This document shows, piece after piece, positions 1 through 11,612 of a stretch of DNA of 64,000 nt. This DNA comes from Bactericera cockerelli. Its lineage: Eukaryota; Arthropoda; Insecta; Hemiptera; Triozidae. Below the pieces are notes generated by a model. The model saw nothing but the letters and a program-made list of their open reading frames with translations. It searched no databases and was not told where the DNA came from. The first letter of the stretch is position 1; every line of letters starts with the position of its first letter. The translations under genes and the position numbers were made by a program. The stretch is from assembly GCA_024516035.1 (NCBI GenBank), contig CM044965.1, forward strand, positions 2,891,146 through 2,955,145, read 5' to 3'.

Positions 1-702
1 ATTATCTTATAATGTTATCCATCTCCTAAACATAACTATTATTCTATTTGAACTGTGTTCTCATGAAACTTGACATTTATTTACTTGATTTTCTTACCTT
101 TACTGTAAAACGATGGAATATTGTTATTAAAAATATAATCGAAAATATATGAAATACATACAGTATGTGACACTGGATATCTAGGAGAGAAAAAATTTCA
201 GAATCGTATATCATATCCAGGCCCGACTGTACAATATGTAAGATCGTTCCACAATCCACATACATAATTTTTATCGAAATAATTTGAAGAAAGAGAAACA
301 CTTGGTTTTTTATTACTTAATTACAAAAGAAGCCAAGTTCTTTATAATATCTTCAAATTATTTCGATGTTTATTAATTTGTTTTACCAAGAGTTGTGTAA
401 CATTATAAGTTTTTCCTGAGGACTTATTATATTTCATTGTTAGAATTTTTATGTTAGCGCCTTTCTTTTAGTTACGATTCCACTTAGGCAATACGCAGTA
501 AACTTCAAAACCATCTCAGAATTCTCAAGTCTCAACAGAAAGCAACAACAGACAATATTTGAATCTTCATAAGGTTACAATCTAGCTTATTGAAGCACGC
601 TCCAAGCAACATTGATTGTATGTAGCATGCGTCAATATTGCCTCAGTGGAATCTCAACTTCAGACATGCTTCAGTTGTAATCTCAATTTTTTCAAAGAGG
701 CT
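1..702. other. AT-rich DNA, no gene seen
   Basis: I see no convincing exon, RNA gene or recognisable repeat. Open frames here are short and have no protein-like composition. Confidence 0.5.
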
Positions 703-835
703 AAGGGCGAAATTAATAGACAAAATCCAGTTCTTAAGTCATGACCTGGCACTGGTTTTCCCCATCTAAGGCAGTACGCAAATCGAGACTTAGCGCCACA
801 GAGGTATCACAAAAACGTCTATTAATTCCGCCCTT
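703..835. mobile_element. Short TIR MITE, family M1, copy 1
   Basis: The ends are inverted copies of each other: AAGGGCGAAATTAATAGAC at the left and GTCTATTAATTCCGCCCTT at the right. Two further copies lie at 47268-47396 and 58215-58348 and share the interior, including the stretch CTTAGCGCCACAGAGG. About 133 bp with no coding capacity. The superfamily is not determined; the flanking TA-rich bases make the target duplication ambiguous. Confidence 0.8.
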
Positions 836-1475
836 AATTTTAATCCATGTGAACAATTATTTTAGGATCAATTGTTGGTTCCCTTAGACTTGAGATTCAA
901 CTTGGACTTGTAAATTCAGCAAGTATCAAAATAAAAAACCAATTATGTACCTCTATAGGTAAACATTATTTTAAAACACAGTTTGTGAAAATTATTCCAG
1001 CAGTAAGCTCAAGATGTATTATTAATTTTTTTTCCACTTGAAAATAGTGGTGAACAGAAAGTAATTGCCAGAAAATTGTTACCAAGAGCAGAAACTGCCA
1101 AAGTTATTATGATTTTTAATTCGAAAATTCAAATTCATAATGATTAATTATTTTTTTCTTAAATTGTGAAACTATATTTTTTTAATACATTTTAAGACTG
1201 GCAAATATTTTCCATTTTCGCATTATGTGTTTTTGAAAACAAATGTTAGTAAATATTTTCAATTTTTATTTCTTGTGACAACAACTAATTTAAAATATGC
1301 TTCAGTGTTTTTAAATTAGTAAACTTTTGTCTGAGAACTGAAACCCTGTATTCCGTAATATAGTTGATAGAAAATTAGTTTGTCGGTGTGAATTTCTTGG
1401 TCTTTATGTAAATGAATGAATATGATCCAAATCTGATCGGGTCTGATGATTATGCTGAATAGATTCCGAAATGAC

Positions 1476-1715
1476 AGAGCGCCTTTTTGAACAGAATGTT
1501 GGATTTTTAATCCAATATTCTGTTCCTAATAATAAAAAAAAATCACCATGCTGATTTAGAACTTAAAATCTAATTTTTTTTAATATTGGATTTTAAGTAA
1601 AATTAAACTCACCATGCTAATTTAGAACTTAAAATCGAAATTTTTTTTTTTAAATATTTTATTTTAATTTCTAAATCAGTATACTATGGTGAGTTTTTTT
1701 TATTGGGCACTCTGA
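1476..1715. mobile_element. Palindrome-rich MITE-like element
   Basis: Short inverted ends (CAGAGCGCC left, GGGCACTCTG right) enclose a strong hairpin at about 1489-1526 built from AACAGAATGTTGGATT and its complement. Repeated CACCATGCTRATTTAGAACTTAAAATC blocks and their inverted partner follow. No coding capacity. The boundaries are approximate. Confidence 0.45.
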
Positions 1716-2910
1716 ATATTGTATGGTCGTTCTTCTAATAAGAAAATGTCATGAAAAAGAGATTGTTGTGATGGTTCTGTGAGGTGGCATTGTGATTTAT
1801 TTCAATTGACTTTAGTCAGCAATGTAGCACATTTATTTATTTATCATGTTAGATTTAAGCTTTTATTGTTTTATGATTTTCAGCATTACTAACGGACCGA
1901 AAGTTTGGGAAAACAATACTTTCTATACCTTATAGGTCATAGAAAGTAAAAATTAAACGTGTCTGAAAGTGGGTTTATCGGTTTGACTTTCTAGACACCC
2001 ATGTCTTTTATCCAATCAAAGCATAAATAAAAAGCAACAGTTTGAAGAAATAAGGTGACGCTAAGGTTCAAAACGCAAGCCTTTTTTGTGTTTGTTTTTG
2101 AGGAGAGGGGAAAAAAATGGTTTTTGAAAACATGAAAATAACGTGAGACTGCTTCAACTATAAATTCGACATTCCCTTCTTTTCTTTTCTTTTGTAATCA
2201 AACACCTGGGCCGAGGTGTGAAGAACGCCTTATACAAAGAAAGAGACAGCGCAACAGAGTGTAAGGTATTAAATATACATAAATTAATTACATTCGTTCC
2301 CTTAATAATTGAATGGCCAAGTTAGAGAATAGTTGGCAATTAAAAAAGTACAAAATTTGAAACGTACGGGTTTCAACTAAAAGAAATGGTTCACAACCAA
2401 GATAACTTAATAATAACAATAAATTTATTCGGTTTTCAATACTAATAATCATTGCTAAAAGTTCCGCTAAGTACATTATTTGTACTTTGGCCGCAAACTA
2501 GATATCACTACTTACAGTGGCAAAACTTTTTGGATAGGAGCTCTGGGAACTTGGTCCTTTTTTCCACGATAGTTTTTTTGGGGGAATTAAATTTACATAA
2601 ATTAATTCCCCTAATTGAATTAGAGTGACGTTAAATTTGACGTGACACTCTTTTGCTTAGACTCACTGACCCCTGCGAATAATTTTACGTTGGAAGCTCC
2701 TGCAAACTTTGTCCGCTCGAAAAATGTTGACACCATCAGAATAAATACCCCCGTGCCCCCAATCCCCTCGCCCCAACCCCCTCCCGCCCCAAAAAAGCTC
2801 TTTTAATTCAGCCATAATCCTTTGAGAATTCCAATTGATAAAACAGTGGAAACGAATTGAATTCGAGATAAATTCGTCCTGAGTGAAGCTTTGACCCTGC
2901 TTAGTAACTT
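1716..2910. other. No gene seen
   Basis: AT-rich sequence with a short C-rich patch near 2745-2795. No exon signals or recognised element. Confidence 0.4.
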
Positions 2911-3077
2911 TTTAATAAAAAAAAGAGATAAAATTGTCAAATGTTTTTTACTATTTTGTTCGCAAGTTGATAAAACGCGTTTAGCTTTTTATTCTGGAAA
3001 CAGTCAAAATGAGGGAAAAAAGAGATAATTCGTCAAATGTTGTACTTTTTTGTTCGCAAGTCGATAGAACGCGATTT
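2911..3077. repeat. Two diverged tandem copies, about 100 bp apart
   Basis: Both copies contain AGAGATAA, GTCAAATGTT, TTTTGTTCGCAAGT and GATARAACGCG in the same order. A T-rich homopolymer (about 3074-3108) follows the second copy. Confidence 0.6.
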
Positions 3078-3108
3078 TTTTTTTTGTTTTTTTTTTTTTT
3101 TTTTTTTA

Positions 3109-4141
3109 ATAGTTAAATATTTATCAGTCGCAATCTCCAATCATGCTCAATGCTCATACATAGAGAGCTTTGTCTAATGCAGGCGAAATGGTCACTGAAG
3201 CGTGTTGAATGCTGACTGGTGTGCTTCAATCTGAAAATGTGTTTAAATCCTTTCATCGTTCGGTACCTGTGAGTTTGCGGGAAAAGGAGTTTTGAAAAAA
3301 AATTAACACGTTAACGGGGTTAACCGATGGTTATTTTTTTTTAATTAATTAATACCAAATTTCAACAATTTTAAGGCATCCGTGAAAAATCTGTAAATAA
3401 AAAAATCCATGCACCACCACCTAACCTATGCCCAATTATTATTTCATCGAAATTGTGTTTCCGGTGAAAAATATTTTGTTCACAGATTTTTGGTGGCATA
3501 AATATGATTCTCCAACAAATTATTATTATCGAGGTCCACTCATACCTCGTGAGGAAAAATGAGTAGCTGCTTTAATGTACTGACACTAATATATTTTATT
3601 GCCATTATTAATTTATTCAATAATTTTGTATTGACATTATTAATTTTACATAGACATTCATACTGTCTTTAATAATTTTATATTGACATTATATATTTTA
3701 CATTAACATTAATAATGTCATCAATAATTTTGTATTGACATTAAGCACCAGCAGCACTAATCAGCTGATTATTTATTTATCACTCTGTTAAATCTGATTG
3801 ATAAAGGCACTCTTTAAATAAGTCTCCTATAAAATGAACATACTTTATGGAGAATCATATTTCACCTGCCACCTGGTTTCCATGACCATGTGTACTTTTT
3901 CTAGACAAACATGGTTTTTATGTTCATTTATTAACATTTTTTTTCATTTTACAAATGGCTCTTTATTTATTTATTTTTCATAAATATGGCTGGCCATTTT
4001 ATTTTACTTTAAGAATAATATTCATTAAATGTTGCACGTCTCGAAAATGGATGGAGATAGACCGGGAATTATTTTTTTTACTGACATCTAACTATAGCGT
4101 ATGAAATATAACTGGTTCCATTTGTGGCTAAGTCTGGAAAT
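3109..4141. other. No gene; AT-rich with a degenerate tandem patch
   Basis: Between about 3590 and 3745 the phrase AATAATTTTRTATTGACATT recurs three or four times with changes, so this is a small AT-rich tandem repeat. The rest shows nothing recognisable. Confidence 0.45.
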
Positions 4142-4545
4142 TAATTTGTGTAAATCTAGATTTATCTGTGGAAATCCACATTAAATGTATCTATGTATAT
4201 CCAGATTTATCTGTAAAAATCCACACTTATCTGTGTAAAACTGTACCTATATCCAGATTTGTCTGTGAAAATCCAGATTTATATAATTGTCGGTGTACAA
4301 TTGTACATTTACATTTATCTGTGTATATCCAGAATTATCAGTTCACGAGTTATTCCATATTTGTCTGTGGAAATCCACAGTAAATACCTGTATAGATTTA
4401 GTTATTGAAATGCTTTGAAAATCCAGATTTATCAGCAGAAACGTAGATTTATTCATCTTGTAGATCCAGATTTTATCCGAGGAAATACAGATTTAATATT
4501 AGAAATCGGACCCAGTGGAAATCCAGATTTACATTTAGAAAATTT
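4142..4545. repeat. Degenerate tandem repeat, ATCCAGATTTATCTGTG-like
   Basis: About fifteen imperfect copies of an AATCCAGATTTATCTGTG-type phrase recur every 18-35 bases. The short open frames that cross it are products of the repeat. The phrase resembles the multiplied TATCCAGG termini of the pogo-like element at 18127-18388, so this could be a decayed array of transposon ends. Confidence 0.6.
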
Positions 4546-4825
4546 TGTTTTCATGTTTTTCTTTTTTGTTCTTCGAATGTATTTGTTGTTTTTCTGACTT
4601 TTCAATTTTGTTATTTTTTATGCTCTTTGCAGCACTTATAAAAACAGGTATTTTTTCTGTGTACAGTTGTAAAAAACTAGAAATAAATCCAAGAGAGAGA
4701 TATATTTATTTTTATTCTAAGAAAATATCGATTTCGAGTTTGTTTTTTTTTCAGTTTTCTAAATAAATAAAATTGATAACTTTTCGGTTGTTAGAAATCG
4801 GAAGTAAGCTAAAAAAAAGTTAAAT

Positions 4826-4970
4826 GTTATCATATTTGTGTTAATCACTTTCGTGATATCACAACTACTCAAACTCACTTTACTTAAATCTACGTTGAAA
4901 CCGGGACTTGAACCACCGACCTCCGGGTTACAAGTCCACCGCATTATCGATCAAGCTACTGAGGTCGGTT
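4826..4970 (-). mobile_element. SINE family A (tRNA-Thr-like head), minus copy
   Basis: Read on the minus strand it starts ACCGACCTCAGTAGCTTGAT, carries an A-box-like and a B-box-like stretch (GGTTCAAGTCCCGG) and an anticodon-loop-like CTTGTAA. It continues into the family body with GTGATATCACGAAAGTGATT and AACACAAATATGATAAC. This family is the commonest SINE in the window. Confidence 0.8.
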
Positions 4971-5212
4971 GAAATCGGAAGTATTGTTTTCATTTATGTA
5001 ATTTAAAAAAATTGCTTCGATATCAATTTTTTGCCTATTTCATATTTCTGGACGTTTCATTACCTCCTGTGCAACTTTGATTTTGTTGTTGTTGTAAGAT
5101 TGAATGTCAAAGTCAACGTCAGCTTAAAGCTTCTTCACGACAGGTGTTGTACCTTCCAATGCCAGGACAAACTATTCGTACCAACCTCACCAAAAAAAAA
5201 AAAACAAATAAC

Positions 5213-5275
5213 TCAGGCTGGGTGAGGTTAATTTGAGTAGCTGTCATGTAAGGTATGTACGTTAAACTCAAACAA
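5213..5275 (+). mobile_element. Fragment of the shared SINE body
   Basis: It contains CAGGCTGGGTGAGGTTAATT and GTAGCTG, the body shared by the 5S-headed and tRNA-headed SINEs of this window, and ends near a GTTAAAC-type tail. Confidence 0.55.
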
Positions 5276-5299
5276 ACAATCAACCGTAGTATGCCTCCA

Positions 5300-5612
5300 T
5301 CAGAGGGGAGGCGTACTACGGGATGGGCAAACAGAGAACAGACTAGCCAACCCTTACAAGCCAGGCTAGCTTACAGTTTCCTAATGGTTTAATGGCTTAT
5401 AAAGAATAGTCTAAGTCCTCATGATGGTTGATCGCACATAGAAATATGTGGTTCAGAATGAGCCAACTTTGAAATTAAGTTGCCTGGAGACCATCACTCA
5501 CCCCTCTAGCTGTAGCCAAGCTGGCTACAACAACAACATGGGCAAGCTACAACACAGACCATAAGAGTCTACTATTATCTACTGTTTCATGGCTACGAAA
5601 TAAAAAAGCTGA
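5300..5612 (+). mobile_element. SINE family D fragment split by a SINE E
   Basis: The 3' half of family D (GAGGGGAGGCRTACTACGGG, then GCTACAACACAGAC and ATGGCTACGAAATAAAAAA) is interrupted. Bases 5331-5537 are a family E 3' portion. The target sequence ATGGGCAA is present on both sides (5323-5330 and 5538-5545), so the insertion carries a clean 8-bp duplication. Confidence 0.75.
5331..5537 (+). mobile_element. SINE family E, 5'-truncated, nested
   Basis: It contains CATGATGGTTGATCGCACAT, AGCCAGGCTAGCTTACAG and the CTGGAGACCATCACTC region, and ends in a (CAA)n tail. It shares this sequence with 8741-8955 and the minus copy at 14669-14933. It lacks the tRNA-like head. Confidence 0.75.
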
Positions 5613-5640
5613 AAACATTCACGCAAACACTCGATTTACT

Positions 5641-5725
5641 TATTTTTTTTTAATCTTGGGACTCGAACCACCGACCTCCAGGTTACGAGTCGGCGCGCTT
5701 ATCGATAAAGCTACTGAGGTCGGTG
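5641..5725 (-). mobile_element. SINE family A, minus fragment
   Basis: Minus-strand head of family A: ACCGACCTCAGTAGCTTTAT, then GACTCGTAACCTGGAGGTCG and GGTTCGAGTCCCAAG. Truncated after the tRNA-like part. Confidence 0.7.
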
Positions 5726-6394
5726 CCAGAAATAATTATTAATATCTATGTTGATTTCTGTCTTCAACCTGCCCCGGATTCGATCATACCGAATTAATTA
5801 TCAGAGACTCTCTTAAGACAAAATTAAAAATAATAACTAAGTTCATAATGTTGTAGGTTTTTTTCCCTTTTTCAATTTTAGCCTTGACCTTGAGACATAA
5901 AAAATGAAACTATAATAATAAAACAGATTCACTTTTCTTTTCTTTAGCCGTGATGCCTCGGGCTGTGGCCCACTCGTAGTCTTATCTAGATCTTGGTTTG
6001 ACAAACATGGCCAGGAGTTAATAATCTTTCCTATTTTGGACAGGGAAGAGCCCCGAGTCGTTTTGGCAGTCCTACTCAATGTCGAGTAGTAGTCAAACCC
6101 CTGTCCACTTCACCTCTCTTTATGAAGGAAAATGATGGTAAAAATATCGTATTATTTATAATAATAATAACACTCTTTAGTGGAAGTTAACGCCTGATCT
6201 ACGGATTGTTAAAATTTGAGTGGACCGCTTGGTCCATTACATGAAAGATTTGGCGACTTTCCCTTTTCGGATTACTCCACAACCGGTGAAGATGTTTTTT
6301 TGTTCAAGATTTTTTGTTTTTGATATGACCGTTTGGAAAACGACGTTAAAACCTATAGTTAAAAAAGTGACTATGAATAAGTACAATTACACCT

Positions 6395-6612
6395 GAATAT
6401 AATAATACTCTTTAGTGGAAGGTAACCACCAGGCGAGGTTAATGCTCAAAGCATTTCCTACCACCTAACCCTCAGAGTCTTATTATTATGTGGTCACAAA
6501 CTCAAATTAAGGGGGGGAAAATTCATGCACTGGGAGGGATTCGAAGCAACGGATCCCTACGCTACCTGGATTACCAGACTTGCGCGTTAACCACTTGACT
6601 ACCAGCGCACGG
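6395..6612 (-). mobile_element. SINE family B, minus, full length
   Basis: On the minus strand a tRNA-like head has a CAAGTGGTTAACGCGCAAGT A-box region and a B-box-like TTCGAATCCC stretch (here GCTTCGAATCCCT). The family body follows: TTGAGTTTGTGACCACATAA, GGTGGTAGGAAATGCTTTGA and ends at CCACTAAAGAGTATTATTAT. The ATT repeat end resembles LINE-type microsatellite tails. Confidence 0.8.
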
Positions 6613-6708
6613 TGTAGTATAGAATGCAGGGGGATAGCCTCTCGTAAACATGAGGGGCTGCAGCTAAAGACAAAGGTTGCCCAGATTGCTGTTGAGTTAG
6701 GAATGGAT

Positions 6709-7672
6709 TAGGGTCATTTTCATTTATCTTGGGCAATTGGATTTTTTCAAGTCATGAACGTTACCTTTTTCCTAAACAATTTTTTAGGCTCAGAAGACTA
6801 AGACAAATACCGAAAGCAAAAGCTTTCATTTAGAATATTTCTAGCAGCTACCTCTTCACACAAAATTACAAAAACTTAACGTACTAGGTACTGTTCATGA
6901 CCACGGGTAACGTTCATGACGGTAACGTTCATGAGTAACACGCCACTAAAACAATCTTTTCTCAATAAAAGAATATTCACTTTACAAAAAAAATATTTGA
7001 TTGGAAAGAGGACATGCAGAAGAATTAAAGAAATACATTATATATTAAAGAATCATTACAATTTATTTTAAAAACCGCGTAACGTTCTTGTCAAAAAAAA
7101 TTAGACCCACCATTGTCCCTCACTGTACTGCATCCAACATCCAACTGACAGGAAATTTCAAAATAAAAACAATGTCATCTGTAAGAAGCAAAATGGCCGC
7201 AGCTGCTAGCTTCTCATTCAAAGGGTTTTTCAAAATGGTTTACATTTTTTTGGGGGTAACATTCATGACGGAGATTTTTTTTTCTTCGTAGGGACACAAC
7301 TTTACACGTCTGTAGAATGAGGTGAACATTATTATTTTTATGAAAACTAATGGTCACATCCTAAATAAACTGTATTTTTCTCATTAATATTGGATTTTGG
7401 TGAAAATAATGGGGAGAAATACATTTTTTTCTATCGGACACAGTAAAATCTTAGACTAAGGGACACCTAAAATATCATGAACGTTACTTACATAACTGGC
7501 AATTTTGAGTCTCCACATTAGTTTAAAAGACAATTTATTATTGTAATTTATAAAAAAAATTGTTTCCTATGTGATCAAATAGATTTTAGTCATATATCCC
7601 TATTATTTTCACATTTATTAAAGGAGAAAGGTTGCGGACTTGATATGCCCAAGATAAATGAAAATGACCCAT
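6709..7672. mobile_element. TIR element with GTTCATGACGG repeats
   Basis: The left end GGGTCATTTTCATTTATCTT is the exact inverse of the right end, which reads AAGATAAATGAAAATGACCC. ATTA flanks both sides. Interior ends repeat the phrase GTCATGAACGTTAC in both orientations (around 6754, 6895-6935, 7255, 7478). The equivalent sequence at 30540-30600 lacks the insertion and so acts as an empty site. Non-coding. Confidence 0.7.
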
Positions 7673-7996
7673 TACTGCTCATGTATTTGAGAGAGACATC
7701 AATGTGGCTCATGTTTACGGCTAGATGCGGCTATTCATAGTCACTTTTTTAATTATAGGTCTCAACGTCGTTTTCCAAACGGTCATATCAAAAACAAAAA
7801 AAAAACAAAAAACAAAAATTGAGAGAGAAAAAAAATCTTCACCGGTTGGGGCGTAATGCGGAAAGGGAAAGTCGCCAAATCTTTCATGTAATGGACCAAG
7901 CGATGATTTGCCAAAACTGGTCATACTAGGGCTCTAGGTCCGTTCAACCACTCAAACTTTAACAACCCGTAAATCAGGCGTTAACTAGTTAACTCC

Positions 7997-8027
7997 CGCT
8001 GAGTGAATCAAGATATTCACTCAGCGT
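7997..8027. repeat. Perfect 12-bp hairpin
   Basis: CGCTGAGTGAAT and ATTCACTCAGCG are separated by six bases. The outer TTAACTAGTTAA is also palindromic. Confidence 0.6.
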
Positions 8028-8270
8028 TGTTTTCGATGTTGTTTTCGATTTCACTGAGTGGGTCGATTGATCGACTCTCCAAGTAGCGATTCGGATCTTC
8101 TTGTCCTGCTAGTACATATTTGGGTCTTCTTTATTTTATGAGGGTCACGGGTGTCAAGACTTATCTAATTTTGTAAAATTTAGCATGTTTTGAAGAAATT
8201 CAATGGATCAATTCAATTTCTCGTTCCTCAAGTCATGTTGTTGTCAAGTAGGTAGAAATCTTCAGCCCAC

Positions 8271-8955
8271 ATCCGTGGCTCACTGATCAAGAGCATTGGT
8301 TACTGATCCGGAGGTTGCGGGTTCGAATCCCGGTCGGAATGGAAAATTCTAAAAGAGTTTTCCGTTTCCGGAATGGCATGGATGTAAAAGTAATATGCCT
8401 TGAAGTAAGGTGAAAGTGGTTCTGGGGTACTTGACTAGTCTAGCTAGGGGACGTTCAACAGGGAGAAGACCAGCGTTTCACTAGAGCAGCGGTCGGCAAC
8501 CTTTTGAACTACGCGGACCCCTTGCTGATCTCGATTTTTTTTAAGGGACCTCCACATTACAAAGCTAGACATAGAGAGTTAGGGGAAAGTAGGGTACTTC
8601 AGACTATTTATGATTCGAGTTCATGAGCTATTTTTCTTCTTCTTTTTTTAAATCCTGAAATGGCTTCGCGGACCCCCTATTTAGCTCTCGCGGACCCCCG
8701 GGGGTCCGCGGACCCCAGGTTGCCGACCGCTGCCCTAGAGGACCATAAACAGAGAATGGACTAGACAACCCTAACAAGCCAGGCTAGCTTGCAGTTTCCC
8801 AAGGGTTTAACGGCTTATAAAGAAAAGTCTAAGTTTTCATGATGGTTGATCGCACGTAGAAATATATGGTTCAGAAAGAGCCAACTTTTCTCTTAAGTTT
8901 GGCTGGAGACCATCACTCCCCCGCAGCAGTAGCCAATCTGGATACAACAACCAAA
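8271..8955 (+). mobile_element. SINE family E, full length, split by a hAT MITE
   Basis: The tRNA-like head runs from CATCCGTGGCTCACTGATCA through GGTTGCGGGTTCGAATCCCG. The body continues to CTTGACTAGTCTAGCTAGGG, breaks at 8487-8732, and resumes with GACCATAAACAGAGAATGGA through the (CAA) tail near 8955. It is the most complete family E copy and shows that the 3'-only copies elsewhere are 5' truncations. Confidence 0.8.
8487..8732. mobile_element. hAT-type MITE, 246 bp
   Basis: Termini are CAGCGGTCGGCAACCTTTT on the left and the inverse ending GGTTGCCGACCGCTG on the right. The flanking 8-bp target duplication is CACTAGAG/CCCTAGAG, with one mismatch, which is typical of hAT superfamily insertion. 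The right half holds a strong GC hairpin (CGCGGACCCCCGGGGGTCCGCGG) that would fold readily. No coding capacity. Confidence 0.9.
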
Positions 8956-8983
8956 ACTTGACTTTCAAGTGAAATCTACGATT

Positions 8984-9480
8984 ATCTCTATATAAAAACA
9001 CAAATCTATGCATGTCTGACTGGCTGACTATGTCCTCAGGGTTGTCTGTTTACAATACCACAGCCCAAACGGTAACAGATATTGCATTTTTCATGACAGT
9101 TGACCCCCCCTAACTGACCGTCAAACTACCAGGAAAATTATCAAACTTAAAAAACATATTACCATTTTTAAGATATCGGGATTTTCTGGTCAAATTAAAA
9201 TAACCGTAGCGAAGGGTGAAACAGATAGTACATACATAATTTCTATTATTGATAATTTTTGGGAAACGACTTGGCGAGACTTTTTTTATGTCACGAACTG
9301 ATATTTTTTGGGGGATTCCAATTATTGACCGTGTATCCATGAGTGTTGAAAAAGCTGCGTGTTCCGAAGCTATTCAATTAATTCGCAGTCTGAATTTGCT
9401 CAATATTGTTTTCGTTTTTGAATCCAGTGGGTCGATTATTCTACACAGCGACTGTTGAGAATTCTTCTCTATTTGATGAT
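8984..9480 (+). other. Possible Helitron-like fragment; no firm gene
   Basis: The start (TCTATATAAAAACACAAATC, then GTCTGACTGGCTGACT) resembles Helitron/Helentron left ends such as 35179-35419. The matching right end is not seen. A 69-residue frame at 9249-9458 lies inside; I do not recognise it. Confidence 0.3.
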
Positions 9481-9660
9481 GGTGGTTAAAGCCATGTAAG
9501 TTAGATCATAAGATCGTTGCGTGCTTTGAGATGATTTGATTTTGATTGTAAATTTAAATTAATTCAGGCGCGCCCTGGTACGGTTGGTTCCGGTGTCTTT
9601 ATTGCACAAGAGTCGCACCTATGTTTAATCGGTCGGTGTTTTATGTTTAGTTTCCGTGCA

Positions 9661-9870
9661 CAGGTGGTGAAGTGGTTAAGGCGCTAGTCTGGTAATCCAG
9701 GTAGCATAGGGATCCGGTGGTTCGAATCCCTCGTAATGCATGTTTTTTTCCTCATGAATTTGAGTTTGTGACCACACATAATATAAGACTCCGAGGGTTA
9801 GGTGGTAGAAAATACTTTAAGCATTAACACCGCCTGGTGGTTACCTTCCACTAAAGAGTATTAGTATTAT
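9661..9870 (+). mobile_element. SINE family B, plus, near full length
   Basis: The head GGTGAAGTGGTTAAGGCGCT continues through CTAGTCTGGTAATCCAGGTA and GGTTCGAATCCCTC. The body reaches GGTTACCTTCCACTAAAGAG and an ATT-rich end. A second, headless fragment of the same family follows at about 9925-10005. Confidence 0.8.
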
Positions 9871-10010
9871 AATTATTGCCGAATTAGTACATGTTTAATG
9901 AACATTAATGATGTTATTTAGGGGTATATGACTCGGTTAGGTGGTAAAAAGTGATTTGAGCATTAAACTTGGCAGGTGGTTACCATCCTTTAAAGAGTAA
10001 TATTATTAGA

Positions 10011-10703
10011 ACTAGAAGAGTTTGTTTTCTGGTGATCCACCCTGTTGTATTTAATTAAACTATCCTAGCTGTAACTAGAAGAGTTTGGTTTCTGTTGATC
10101 CACCCTGTAGTAGGTAATTAAACTATCCTAGCTGGAACTAGAAGAGTTTGGTTTCTGGTGATCCATCCTCTTTTAGTTAATTAAACTATCCTAGCTGTAA
10201 CTAGAAGAGTTTGGTTTCTGTTGATCCACCCTGTAGTAGTTAATTAAACCATCCTAGCTGGAACTAGAAGAGTTTGGTTTCTGTTGATCCACCCTGTAGT
10301 AGTTAATTAAACTATCCTAGCTGTAACTAGAAGAGTTTGGTTTCTGGTGATCCACCCTCTTGTAGTTAATTAAACTATCCTAGCTCTAACTAGAAGAGTT
10401 TGGTTTCTGGTGATCCACCCTGTAGTAGTTAATTAAACTATCCTAGCTGTGACTAGAAGAGTTTGGTTTCTGGTGATCCACCCTGTAGTAGTTAATTAAA
10501 CTATCCTAGCTCTAACTAGAAGAAGAGTTTGGTTTCTGGTGATCCACCCTGTAGTAGATAATTAAACTATCCTAGCTGTGACTAGAAGAGTTTGGTTTCT
10601 GGTGATCCACCCTCTTGTAGTTAATTAAACTATCCTAGCTGTAACTAGAAGAGTTTGGTTTCTGGTGATCCACCCTGTTGTATTTAATTAAACTATCCTA
10701 GCT
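10011..10703. repeat. 63-bp minisatellite, about 11 units (left part)
   Basis: The unit is ACTAGAAGAGTTTGGTTTCT followed by GGTGATCCACCCTGTAGTAG and TTAATTAAACTATCCTAGCT plus a variable triplet. Unit length is 63 bp with occasional 3-bp changes. The array stops exactly where the TIR element at 10704 begins and resumes after its end, so it was one array before the insertion. Confidence 0.95.
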
Positions 10704-11612
10704 CCCCTTAAACAAAAAGGTGTCTCTGATCTACTAACTCCGATATAGTAGTCTCGGAGATTGATACGAGAGAGTAAAAACAGCGTGCTCGGAAACATCT
10801 TTCTCTGGGAGTACTGCGGGAATGGATTGGAACTCTCCCGGAGAATGTTTAACCAACTTACTCGGAACCTATCCCGGATCTATGCCCGAGCTAACTCGGG
10901 ACAAGATCCGAGCTAACTCGTCCCGAGTACATGTTCTCCGAACCGTCTCGGAACGAGATCCAATACCCTGTGGCAACACCGGAAATTGAAAGTAAAATTT
11001 GCAAAACATTTTCAAAATCGAGTGAATTCCGAAATTTGAATAGATTAATTAGTTTTCCTGAGATAATTAGTAAAACTCAAATACATAAAAGGTAAAGATA
11101 TTTTATACAGTATTTTGAGAAACTACCGTCAATATGTGTAATCTCATTCCTAAGATAAAGTAACTTCATAAGTAATTTCACATCAGTGACTTCTGCTCAT
11201 CCAAATAAGTGATTTAATAAAACGTGTTTTAAGTAATTTAAGTAATGGTCAATATGTCTGCAAACATAATATCTTTTTAAACTGGACCTAGCATTTAAAA
11301 TAATTATGATCTATGGAGGAAATCCACATGATATTTTCCACCTGTTTACATGTATTGTGCATCCAATCCAACATAGCTTCAACCTGAAGAAACCTAGGTA
11401 TTCAAGCTGCCTCCCTCCTCAAACATATTGAACCTGACATGGGATTTAAGTGAAAGTGACTACACATTGATGATTTAACAATATAATTATATCTAACAAT
11501 TTCAGATAAAAGTCCAACAAGTTGATTCTTCTAAAGTTCCTACATCATAGTTTTAGGGTATAACTAAAAAGAAATTTTTCTCTACTTTAAAAAGTTTACT
11601 GTTCTAAAGTGT

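Larger units (their letters stand above)
6188..7995. mobile_element. Nested inverted-repeat complex of about 1.8 kb
   Basis: Bases 6188-6380 and 7728-7995 are inverted copies of each other. Both carry CTTGGTCCATTACATGAAAG, GATTTGGCGACTTTCCC, ACCGTTTGGAAAACGACGTT and GTGACTATGAAT. Between them lie a SINE B copy and a second TIR element (6709-7672). The right arm has about 75 extra bases. No transposase was found. The pair could be a transposon with long inverted ends or two opposed copies of one repeat. Confidence 0.6.
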
